From contig NZ_JAHUWZ010000004.1 in the NCBI RefSeq assembly GCF_019218755.1, forward strand, positions 492,405 through 556,404: a stretch of DNA of 64,000 bases, in the 5' to 3' direction. The translations under genes and the position numbers were made by a program. This DNA is from Acidovorax sp. sif1233. GTDB taxonomy: Bacteria > Pseudomonadota > Gammaproteobacteria > Burkholderiales > Burkholderiaceae_C. The notes beneath the pieces are model-generated. The model made no database searches. It saw only the letters and a list, made by a program, of their open reading frames with translations, and had not been told where the DNA came from. Every line of letters begins with the position of its first letter. The first letter of the stretch is position 1. This document shows positions 57,696-64,000 of this stretch, piece after piece.

Positions 57696-59501
57696 CTACC
57701 GGGCCGGCGCGCCCTGCGCGAAGCGCCGGTCCGTGTCGTAGGGAAAAACGTCGAACATGTGGCCCGCCTGGATGCGCTCCTTGTGCGACTGCCAGAACGC
57801 GGCGTCGAGCAGGTCGGCGTGGTGCGACATGAACACCTCGCGCACGGCGTCGTTGCCGAGCAGGAAAGGGCCGAAGGTTTCGGGGAACACATCGCGCGGG
57901 CCCACGCTGTACCAGACCTCGCCGCTCATCTCTTCCTCCTCGTTGCGCGGCGTGGGCACGCGGCGGAAGTTGCAGTCGGTGAGGTATTCGATCTCGTCGT
58001 AGTCGTAGAACACGACCTTGCCATTGCGCGTGACGCCGAAGTTCTTCCAGAGCATGTCGCCGGGGAAGATGTTGGCGGCCACGAGGTCCTTGATGGCGTT
58101 GCCGTATTCGATGACGCTGTGCTCCATCTGCTGGCGCGCACGCGGGTCGGAGAGCCCGGTGTCAAAGGCCTCCTGCAGGTAGATGTTGAGCGGGATCATG
58201 CGCCGCTCGATGTACAGGTGCTTGATGATGACTTCGGTCTGGCCGTCGCCATCGCGGTCGCTGATCTCCAGCTGGCTGGGGGCGAACTTCTCGATCTCGG
58301 CAATCAGTGCATCGTCAAACCGGTCGCGGGGAAAGGCCACCTCGCTGTACTCCAGCGTGTCGGCCATGCGGCCCACGCGGTCGTGCTGCTTGACCAGCAG
58401 GTACTTGGCCTTGATCTGCTCGCGCGTGGTTTCCTTCTGGTGCGGGAAATAGTCCTTGATGAGTTTGAACACGAACGGAAAGCTCGGCAGGTCGAACACC
58501 AGCATCACCATGCCCTTGATGCCGGGGGCGATGCGAAACTGATCGCTGGAATGCTTCAGGTGGTACAGGAAGTCGCGGTAGAACAGGGTCTTGCCCTGCT
58601 TGGCCAGGCCCAGCGCGTTGTAGATCTCGGCGCGCGGCTTGCGCGGCATGAGGCTGCGCAGGAACTGCACGTAGGCGCTGGGCACCTCCATGTCCACCAT
58701 GAAGTAGGCGCGGGCGAAGCTGAACAGCATCTGCATATCGTCTTCGCCGAACAGCGCGGCGTCGATGAACAGTCTGCCAGCATCGTCGTGCAGGATGGGC
58801 AGCGCAAACGGCACTTCGTTGAAGCCGTTGATGATCTTGCCCACCACATAGGCGCCCTTGTTGCGAAAGAACAGGCTGGTGAGCACCTGAATCTGGAAGT
58901 TGGCGCGCAGCCGCACCTTGTCGAGACGGCCGCGCACGGCGGCCACCACGCAGGCACTGTCTCGCGCCAAGTCCGCAAACTCGCGTTGCAACTGGAAGTT
59001 CTCGATGATGGTCTGGAACGTCTCGTGCAGATTGTCGCGGGAGGGGTAGTACGCGCGGTAGGTGGGGCGCGCTGCGGGCTCTTCGTTCTCGATGTATTCG
59101 GTGCTGACCGCAGGCCGCACGAAGATGAAGTCGTTGTGGAAATGCGTGCGGTGCAGGATCTTGGTCGTGACCGAGTTGAAGAAGGTCTCGGCCAGTTCGG
59201 GCTGGTGGTGGTTGACCAAGAGGCCGATGTAATGCAGCTTGATCTGGTGCCACACGTCCATGGGCTGCGCGCCCGCGCTGAATTCCTTCTCCAGCCGGCG
59301 CACGCATTCTTTCACGCGCAGGTCATAGAACTCGATGCGTTCGCGCTGCGCCCGCTGCTGGCCGTGCCAGTCGCCGGTTTCGAAGCGGTGCTTGGCCCGC
59401 GCCGACTCGGTGCGGAACAGCCGGTAGTGCCGGTTGAAACCGTCCATCATGGCCTTGGCAATGCCGTAGGCCTGGGGAGCATCAAGCCGTTGCGGGAACA
59501 T
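57696..59501 (-). CDS. aceK: isocitrate dehydrogenase kinase/phosphatase
   Basis: A 601-residue AceK, slightly longer than the E. coli enzyme. It phosphorylates and dephosphorylates isocitrate dehydrogenase, directing carbon to the glyoxylate shunt during growth on acetate or fatty acids. Recognisable are [32 protein letters not shown], the ATP-loop-like [19 protein letters not shown], and the catalytic-loop [18 protein letters not shown]. In enterics it follows aceBA, but here it stands between a thiolase and a carbonic anhydrase. This fits a catabolic island feeding acetyl-CoA. Confidence 0.97.
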   Translation of the reverse strand: MFPQRLDAPQAYGIAKAMMDGFNRHYRLFRTESARAKHRFETGDWHGQQRAQRERIEFYDLRVKECVRRLEKEFSAGAQPMDVWHQIKLHYIGLLVNHHQPELAETFFNSVTTKILHRTHFHNDFIFVRPAVSTEYIENEEPAARPTYRAYYPSRDNLHETFQTIIENFQLQREFADLARDSACVVAAVRGRLDKVRLRANFQIQVLTSLFFRNKGAYVVGKIINGFNEVPFALPILHDDAGRLFIDAALFGEDDMQMLFSFARAYFMVDMEVPSAYVQFLRSLMPRKPRAEIYNALGLAKQGKTLFYRDFLYHLKHSSDQFRIAPGIKGMVMLVFDLPSFPFVFKLIKDYFPHQKETTREQIKAKYLLVKQHDRVGRMADTLEYSEVAFPRDRFDDALIAEIEKFAPSQLEISDRDGDGQTEVIIKHLYIERRMIPLNIYLQEAFDTGLSDPRARQQMEHSVIEYGNAIKDLVAANIFPGDMLWKNFGVTRNGKVVFYDYDEIEYLTDCNFRRVPTPRNEEEEMSGEVWYSVGPRDVFPETFGPFLLGNDAVREVFMSHHADLLDAAFWQSHKERIQAGHMFDVFPYDTDRRFAQGAPAR

Positions 59502-59549
59502 GGCAGTCTTTCAGCGCAGGCATCGCAATGCGGTCAGGCAAGAGGCGGG

Positions 59550-60209
59550 CTATTGCCTTTTGACGGCAGCCACACCGGCGATCGCCGCCTTGTACAGCGA
59601 GTCCAGGCCTTCGGTGCTGCCCACGGACATGTGCAGGTTGTTGATGAGACCGTCCTTGAGCCCATAGCACCAGCCGTGCAGCGTGACCTTCTGGCCCCGT
59701 CCCCACGCATCGAGCATCACCGTGGTCTGGGCGATGTTGACCACCTGCTCGATGGCGTTGAGTTCGCACAGCACGTCGTGGCGCCACTCCGGGGCGGTGG
59801 CGGCAATCAGGTCGCGGTGGCGGTCGCGCACGTCCTGCACATGGCGGATCCAGTTGTCGGCCAGGCCCACGCGCGTGCCTTCCAGGGCCGCCAGCACGCC
59901 ACCACAACCATAGTGCCCCACCACCATGAGGTGCTCGATGTGCAACTGGTCCACCGCGTACTGGATGGTGGAAAGACAGTTCAGGTCGGTGGGCACCACC
60001 ACATTGGCCACGTTGCGGTGCACGAACACTTCGCCCGGCTCCAGGCCCGTGATCTGGTTGGCGGGCACGCGGCTGTCGGAGCAGCCGATCCACATGTACT
60101 TGGGCTTTTGCTGGGCCAGCAGGCTGGTGAAGAACCCGGGCCGCTCGCGCTCCATCTGGGCCGCCCAGGCGCGGTTGTGAACAAACAGGTCGTCGATCGA
60201 GGAGGGCAT
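59550..60209 (-). CDS. can: beta-class carbonic anhydrase
   Basis: A 219-residue beta-carbonic anhydrase interconverting CO2 and bicarbonate. Zinc ligands are in WIGCSDSRVPA (Cys42 and Asp44), and in MVVGHYGCGGVLAAL (His and Cys near 98-101). Typical FVHRNVANVV and TLHGWCYGLKDG follow. Bicarbonate is the substrate of the MCC carboxylase in this window, which may explain its place next to isovaleryl-CoA dehydrogenase. The gap to ivd is 34 bp and to aceK 48 bp, so one leftward unit is likely. Confidence 0.95.
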   Translation of the reverse strand: MPSSIDDLFVHNRAWAAQMERERPGFFTSLLAQQKPKYMWIGCSDSRVPANQITGLEPGEVFVHRNVANVVVPTDLNCLSTIQYAVDQLHIEHLMVVGHYGCGGVLAALEGTRVGLADNWIRHVQDVRDRHRDLIAATAPEWRHDVLCELNAIEQVVNIAQTTVMLDAWGRGQKVTLHGWCYGLKDGLINNLHMSVGSTEGLDSLYKAAIAGVAAVKRQ

Positions 60210-60243
60210 GTTGTCCTTGGAGAGTCAGTGAAAGAAGTGAAGC

Positions 60244-61434
60244 TCAGCAGGTTTCGGCAAACAGCTCGCGGCCGATCAGCATGCGGCGGATCTCGCTGGT
60301 GCCCGCACCGATCTCATACAGCTTGGCATCGCGCCACAGACGGCCGAGCGGGTATTCGTTGATGTAGCCATTGCCACCGTAGATCTGCACGCCTTCGCCT
60401 GCCATCCAGGTCGCCTTTTCCGCGCACCACAGGATCACGCTGGCGCAGTCCTTGCGCACCTGGCGCACGTGGTCGGTGCCGAACATGTCGAGGTTCTTGG
60501 CCACAGTGTAGGCAAACGAGCGCCCCGCCTGCAGCACGGTGTACATGTCGGCCACCTTGCCCTGAATGAGCTGGAACTCGCCAATGCTCTGGCCGAACTG
60601 CTTGCGGTCGTGAATGTACGGGATCACGTTGTCCATCACGGACTGCATGATGCCCAGCGGGCCGCCGGTCAGCACCGCACGTTCGTAGTCCAGGCCGCTC
60701 ATCAGCACCTTGGCGCCCTGGTTCAGGCCACCGAGCACATTCGCGGCGGGCACTTCGACATTGTTGAAAACCAGCTCGCCCGTGTGGCTGCCACGCATGC
60801 CCAGCTTGTCGAGCTTTTGCGCAATGCTGAATCCCGGCATGCCTTTTTCGATCAGGAAGGCCGTGACGCCACGCGCGCCCATTTCGGGTTCGGTCTTGGC
60901 GTACACCACGAGGGTGTCGGCATCCGGACCATTGGTGATCCACATCTTGTTGCCGTTGAGCAGGTAGTAGCCCCCCTTGTCCTCGGCCTTGAGCTTCATG
61001 CTGATCACATCAGAGCCCGCGCCCGGCTCGCTCATGGCCAGCGCACCCACATGCTCGCCACTGATGAGCTTGGGCAGGTACTTGGCCTTTTGTGCCTCGC
61101 TGCCGTTGCGGTTGATCTGGTTCACGCACAGGTTGCTGTGCGCGCCGTAAGACAGGCCCACGGAGGCGCTGGCGCGGGAGATTTCCTCCATGGCCACCAT
61201 GTGGGCGAGGTAGCCCAGGGCGGCGCCGCCATATTGCTCGGGCACCGTGATGCCGAGCACGCCCAGGTCGCCCATCTTGCGCCACAGGTCCATGGGGAAC
61301 TGGTCGCTGCGGTCGATCTCGGCCGCGCGCGGCGCGATCTCGGCCTGCGCAAAGTCGCGCACGGCATCGCGCAGGGCATCGATATCCTCGCCCAGTTGGA
61401 AGTTGAGGCCAGGCAGGTTGGCGGGAATGCTCAT
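60244..61434 (-). CDS. ivd: isovaleryl-CoA dehydrogenase
   Basis: A 396-residue flavoenzyme oxidising isovaleryl-CoA to 3-methylcrotonyl-CoA, the third step of leucine breakdown. [19 protein letters not shown] and [20 protein letters not shown] are IVD-like. The base Glu lies in [20 protein letters not shown], the position special to IVD, whereas the usual C-terminal Glu is replaced ([11 protein letters not shown]). [20 protein letters not shown] also fits. ATG at 61434 follows GAGGAGA. It lies 41 bp after the thioesterase, behind a LiuR-type operator. Confidence 0.95.
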   Translation of the reverse strand: MSIPANLPGLNFQLGEDIDALRDAVRDFAQAEIAPRAAEIDRSDQFPMDLWRKMGDLGVLGITVPEQYGGAALGYLAHMVAMEEISRASASVGLSYGAHSNLCVNQINRNGSEAQKAKYLPKLISGEHVGALAMSEPGAGSDVISMKLKAEDKGGYYLLNGNKMWITNGPDADTLVVYAKTEPEMGARGVTAFLIEKGMPGFSIAQKLDKLGMRGSHTGELVFNNVEVPAANVLGGLNQGAKVLMSGLDYERAVLTGGPLGIMQSVMDNVIPYIHDRKQFGQSIGEFQLIQGKVADMYTVLQAGRSFAYTVAKNLDMFGTDHVRQVRKDCASVILWCAEKATWMAGEGVQIYGGNGYINEYPLGRLWRDAKLYEIGAGTSEIRRMLIGRELFAETC

Positions 61435-61475
61435 GGTGAATGTCTCCTCAAAACAGATTGTGGAAGGTGGCTTGT

Positions 61476-61937
61476 TCAGCCTTGGATGTTGTCGCGCCCG
61501 GTGACGGCCATGAGGGTGCACCCCATGGTGGCCACCAGCTTTTCCTGGGAGTTTTCTATGGCGAAGGCACGGCCCTCGCACACGGTGATGGTGCGGCCGG
61601 GCTTCAGCACCCGTCCCTCCATGCGAAAACGCTGGCCCTTGGCGGGGGCCAGCAGGTTGATCTTGAATTCGATGGTGAGCACGGCGGCGTCGGGGCCCAT
61701 CAGGGTGAACCCCGCATAGCCACAGGCCGAATCCAGGGCGGTGGCCACCATGCCGGCATGCAGGAAGCCATGCTGCTGGGTAAGTGCCGGAGCCCATTCG
61801 AGCTCGATGTCGACCGCCCCCGCCGCCACGCGGGCCAGGCGCGCGCCCAACGTCTGCATGGCGCCCTGAAGGGCGAAGCTGGCGCGCACGCGCTCCGCGT
61901 AGTCAGCGCACCGGGGCTCAAGGGGGGGCGTGCTCAA
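61476..61937 (-). CDS. PaaI-type hotdog-fold thioesterase
   Basis: A 153-residue hotdog thioesterase. The motif [20 protein letters not shown] (about 55-74) holds the active-site region, followed by [15 protein letters not shown]. It probably releases CoA from dead-end acyl-CoA esters in leucine or phenylacetate-type metabolism. The start is TTG at 61937, chosen because CAGGAG lies 6 bp upstream and no ATG fits before the conserved region. It is the first gene behind the palindrome at 61957-61978 and precedes ivd. Confidence 0.88.
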   Translation of the reverse strand: MSTPPLEPRCADYAERVRASFALQGAMQTLGARLARVAAGAVDIELEWAPALTQQHGFLHAGMVATALDSACGYAGFTLMGPDAAVLTIEFKINLLAPAKGQRFRMEGRVLKPGRTITVCEGRAFAIENSQEKLVATMGCTLMAVTGRDNIQG

Positions 61938-61956
61938 GGCAATCTCCTGATCAGCA

Positions 61957-61978
61957 TTTACGTTTACGTAAACGTCAA
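61957..61978. promoter_or_regulatory. LiuR-type operator 1 (thioesterase-ivd promoter)
   Basis: Contains the perfect 16-bp palindrome ACGTTTACGTAAACGT (61960-61975), extended to TTGACG on the minus strand. It matches operator 2 almost base for base and lies 20 bp ahead of the thioesterase TTG, directly downstream of the MerR gene. The pattern agrees with the binding motif described for LiuR-type MerR regulators of branched-chain amino acid degradation. Confidence 0.85.
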
Positions 61979-61985
61979 TTATGAA

Positions 61986-62381
61986 TCATTTTTGCTTTTC
62001 GACCTTCAGCAGGAGTGCCCGCGCCTCGTTTTCATGCTCCTGGACCTCCTCCAGATTGGCCTGCAGGTCAGCCATCTGTTCCTCGAGCTGCTTGCGATGG
62101 ACGACAAGCACATCCAGAAACTTGCGCAGCTGCACGCCCGTGTCGCGGGGACTGTCGTACAGGTCGATGATCTCCTTGGCCTCCGTCAGCGACAGCCCCA
62201 GTCGCTTGGCGCGGAGCGTGAGGCGCAATCGGGTCCTGTCACGGGCACTGTAGACGCGGTTTCGGCCCGCTGGTCCCGTGCGTTCCGGTTGCAGCAGGCC
62301 CATGTCTTCATAAAAGCGGATCGCCCGCGTGGTGAGATCAAACTCTTTGGCGAGATCGCTGATGGTGTAGGTGTTGGCCAT
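61986..62381 (-). CDS. liuR: MerR family regulator, LiuR-like
   Basis: A 131-residue MerR regulator. The winged HTH spans residues about 1-70: YTISDLAKEFDLTTRAIRFY, EDMGLLQPER, GRNRVYSARDRTRLRLTLRA. A C-terminal coiled coil (VHRKQLEEQMADLQANLEEV, then QEHENEARALLLKVEKQK) forms the dimer; there is no metal-binding Cys cluster. ATG at 62381 gives the standard MANTYTISDL start. Its place beside ivd and between two copies of the LiuR palindrome identifies it as the leucine/isovalerate regulator. Confidence 0.9.
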   Translation of the reverse strand: MANTYTISDLAKEFDLTTRAIRFYEDMGLLQPERTGPAGRNRVYSARDRTRLRLTLRAKRLGLSLTEAKEIIDLYDSPRDTGVQLRKFLDVLVVHRKQLEEQMADLQANLEEVQEHENEARALLLKVEKQK

Positions 62382-62443
62382 GGTGGGTACTGCGTGCAGC
62401 AAGGTCGGTTTCGCACAGGAGACAGCCCCGCGGCCGCAGCTCC

Positions 62444-62449
62444 CTACAA
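62444..62449 (+). promoter_or_regulatory. candidate -10 box of the MBL hydrolase gene
   Basis: TACAAT matches the -10 consensus at 5 of 6. GAGACA (62419-62424) lies 19 bp upstream, a long spacer typical of MerR-controlled promoters. Operator 2 would then lie just past the transcription start. Confidence 0.35.
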
Positions 62450-62462
62450 TGCATCGGATGCA

Positions 62463-62482
62463 TGACGTTTACGTTAACGTCA
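62463..62482. promoter_or_regulatory. LiuR-type operator 2 (MBL hydrolase/liuR promoter region)
   Basis: TGACGTT (62463-62469) and AACGTCA (62476-62482) are perfect arms around TACGTT. The 30 bases around it match operator 1 at nearly all positions (TGACGTTTACGT-AACGT-AATGCT). It lies 24 bp ahead of the MBL hydrolase start and 81 bp ahead of liuR, allowing control of both. Confidence 0.85.
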
Positions 62483-62506
62483 ATGCTAACCCATACCACG
62501 ACCGCC

Positions 62507-63586
62507 ATGAACCCACTCGAACACCAGATCCACTACCCGCTTGGCGATGCACTCCCTCCGCAGGGGGGCACCATGGAAGTCGCACCTGGCGTCAAGTGGA
62601 TCCGCATGGGCTTGCCATTCGCGCTGGACCACATCAACCTGTGGTTGCTGCGCGACCGGCAACCCGACGCCGACGGCACCATGGTCAGCGGCTGGACGGT
62701 GGTGGACTGCTGCATCGACAGTGCGACCACGCGTGCACAGTGGGAGCAGGTTTTTGCGAGCAGCCTGGAAGGGTTGCCGATTTTGCGCGTGATCGTGACC
62801 CACATGCATCCGGACCACATCGGGCTGGCGCATTGGCTGTGCGACCGATGGAAAGTACGCCTTTGGATCAGCGCCACCGACTACAACGTGGCGAGAACCG
62901 CGGTATACGACCGCAATGGATTCGGTGGCGAGGCCAGCGCCGACTTCTATGCCCTGCATGGCATGCAGGATGTGGAATTTCTCCAGCATGTCCGGGGACG
63001 CGTGTCGTACTTCCCGACCCTGGTGCCCGCCCTGCCGCCGACCTTCCGCAGGCTTATGGAAGGTGATGTCATCGAAATCGGTGGCCGCGATTGGCAGTGC
63101 ATCAGCGGGTACGGGCATGCGCCTGAGCACATTGCCCTGTATTGCGCGGAATTGTCCTCCCTGATCAGTGGCGACATGGTGTTGCCGCGCATTTCCACCA
63201 ACGTCAGCGTCCACGCGGCAGAACCCGAATCGGACCCTCTGCGGCTTTTTTTGGCCTCCCTGCTCCGGTACCTCGCATTGCCGGCTGACACGCTTGTGCT
63301 GCCGTCTCATGGCAAACCCTTCCAGGGATTGCATGAACGCATCCAGCAACTGCAGAACCATCACCGGGATCGGCTGGCAGAAATCCTGGAGGCTGCGAAA
63401 TCGGGCCCTTTGTCAGCGGCGGATGTGCTGCCCATCATGTTCAAGCGAAAGCTGGATGCCCACCAGATGACCTTTGCGATGGGCGAGGCACTGGCCCATC
63501 TGCACCTGCTGTGGTTTGACCGCCAACTGCATCGGGTTCTCGACGCCGCTGGCGTTCACAGGTTTGAAACCCCACGCAAGCATTGA
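62507..63586 (+). CDS. MBL-fold metallo-hydrolase, LiuR regulon member
   Basis: A 359-residue metallo-beta-lactamase-fold protein. The metal motif VTHMHPDHIGLAHWL (HxHxDH, about residues 98-112) is followed by a later His in GYGHAPEHIALY, Asp in ISGDMVLP and His in LVLPSHGKPFQGL. A C-terminal winged-helix-like tail (FKRKLDAHQMTFAMGEALAH) resembles LACTB2-type hydrolases. It may act as a thioesterase or hydrolase for branched acyl intermediates, as suggested by the operator just upstream. ATG at 62507 has only a weak ribosome site; an ATG 45 bp earlier lies inside the operator. Confidence 0.88.
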   Translation: MNPLEHQIHYPLGDALPPQGGTMEVAPGVKWIRMGLPFALDHINLWLLRDRQPDADGTMVSGWTVVDCCIDSATTRAQWEQVFASSLEGLPILRVIVTHMHPDHIGLAHWLCDRWKVRLWISATDYNVARTAVYDRNGFGGEASADFYALHGMQDVEFLQHVRGRVSYFPTLVPALPPTFRRLMEGDVIEIGGRDWQCISGYGHAPEHIALYCAELSSLISGDMVLPRISTNVSVHAAEPESDPLRLFLASLLRYLALPADTLVLPSHGKPFQGLHERIQQLQNHHRDRLAEILEAAKSGPLSAADVLPIMFKRKLDAHQMTFAMGEALAHLHLLWFDRQLHRVLDAAGVHRFETPRKH

Positions 63587-63842
63587 ACTTGCGCGAACCG
63601 CCGGTGCATTGGAGCTCAGGCGTCTTCGTCACACGTGTGGGTGGCGCAGTGGTGGAAAGGCGCTGCCCCGTATAGGCAGGTGCCGCAGAGTGATGAAGAA
63701 GACGTGTGGCGGGTTTTTCGCGAAGCGGGGGCACAAGAGCAGGGTGAGTCCATTCCATCAGACGCTCATAGAGCTCACCAAGGTCCAGACCTGCAGAGAA
63801 CCCAGCTGAATGGATGCTTGCTTTTCGCCGCCCCCAAAGCAA
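63587..63842. other. intergenic region without a supported gene
   Basis: About 255 bp between the MBL hydrolase stop and the rRNA terminator. Open frames here are short, lack codon bias and ribosome sites, and one runs through the 5S rRNA gene. I see no repeat, tRNA or promoter that I can defend. Confidence 0.6.
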
Positions 63843-63874
63843 AAAACCCCAGTCATTGCTGACTGGGGTTTTCT
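63842..63874 (-). terminator. rho-independent terminator of the rRNA operon
   Basis: On the minus strand AACCCCAGTCA, loop GCAA, TGACTGGGGTT, then TTTT. The 11-bp stem with T-tract lies about 12 bp past the 5S 3' end, where the leftward rRNA operon must stop. Confidence 0.92.
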
Positions 63875-63885
63875 GGGCTGTAAGA

Positions 63886-64000
63886 GCCTGACGATGACCT
63901 ACTTTCACACGGGAACCCGCACTATCATCGGCGCAAAGTCGTTTCACTGTCCTGTTCGGGATGGGAAGGAGTGGTACCAACTTGCTATGGTCATCAGGCA
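63886..64000 (-). rRNA. rrf: 5S ribosomal RNA
   Basis: The minus strand begins TGCCTGATGACCATAGCAAG at the window edge, continues with CCACTCCTTCCCATCCCGAA and GTGAAACGACTTTGCGCCGA, and ends GTAGGTCATCGTCAGGC. The 5' TGCCTGA pairs with the 3' TCAGGC as helix I, so the gene appears complete or within a base or two of complete. About 115 nt, the normal length. It is the last gene of an rrn operon extending beyond the right edge. Confidence 0.96.

Noticed and set aside
63441..63980. 179-codon minus-strand frame at the right edge
   Set aside because: It runs through the 5S rRNA and its terminator, lacks codon bias and shows no recognisable domain.

Overview
The window is a GC-rich bacterial chromosome segment. 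Gene content and intergenic repeats point to the family Comamonadaceae (Burkholderiales, Betaproteobacteria), most like Acidovorax and its relatives. The evidence is the double-length UvrA, the SAH riboswitch on ahcY, orphan Bug/TctC-type binding proteins, a LiuR-type MerR regulator with its operator, and two families of short intergenic repeats typical of these genomes. I count 60 protein genes (one cut by the left edge) and a 5S rRNA at the right edge. I see no tRNA, CRISPR array, prophage or insertion sequence. This assignment is recognition from sequence only; no search was run.

Layout. 0-4.5 kb: the end of rlmJ, then a leftward methyl-cycle operon (ahcY, tlyA, metF, rlpA-like) behind an SAH riboswitch. 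4.5-7.3 kb: a DUF2855 gene divergent from a TetR regulator and an SDR gene. 7.4-16.2 kb: prfC, a small exported protein, a HAD phosphatase, a NYN/LabA RNase-like protein, a Bug-type binding protein, an Lrp regulator divergent from the amidinohydrolase ctlX, a Cys-rich protein and a lipoprotein. 16.4-22.2 kb: a 1955-residue fused double UvrA. 22.4-27.1 kb: two tandem paralogous ABC binding proteins, a 64-residue membrane protein and an MHS-family symporter. 27.1-29.5 kb: HMG-CoA lyase, YbaK, DUF1289 protein and a DsbA-like isomerase. 29.7-33.6 kb: LysR, 3-hydroxyacyl dehydrogenase, beta-keto acid cleavage enzyme and a Bug protein. 33.7-43.9 kb: a leftward leucine/isovalerate operon (acyl-CoA synthetase, mccB, DinB, liuC, DUF4126, mccA, ghrA, DUF3592) with a divergent AraC regulator. 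44-50 kb: GST, patatin-like lipoprotein, HAD hydrolase, YchJ, DUF4197, DUF421 and a two-repeat lipoprotein. 50-52.7 kb: a response regulator, a small ORF and a hybrid kinase. 52.8-61.9 kb: acyl-CoA dehydrogenase, SDR, PNPOx-like, DUF695-like, thiolase, aceK, carbonic anhydrase, isovaleryl-CoA dehydrogenase and thioesterase. 62-64 kb: MerR (LiuR), MBL hydrolase and 5S rRNA.

How the genes work together. The window encodes a complete leucine/isovalerate breakdown route split over separate transcription units: isovaleryl-CoA dehydrogenase (60.2 kb), both methylcrotonyl-CoA carboxylase subunits (39.4 and 35.1 kb), methylglutaconyl-CoA hydratase (38.1 kb), HMG-CoA lyase (28.6 kb) and acetoacetyl-CoA thiolase (56.4 kb). 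Two nearly identical palindromes flank the MerR gene and would link isovaleryl-CoA dehydrogenase, the thioesterase and the MBL hydrolase in one regulon. The ahcY unit recycles S-adenosylhomocysteine and makes 5-methyl-THF, with riboswitch control by SAH.

The most unusual signal is a palindromic repeat of about 60 bp, present in about ten copies or fragments. Most lie between genes, but two are read in frame as protein: one at the joint between the two UvrA halves, one in the linker of the MccB carboxyltransferase. A third supplies the start codon of a HAD gene.
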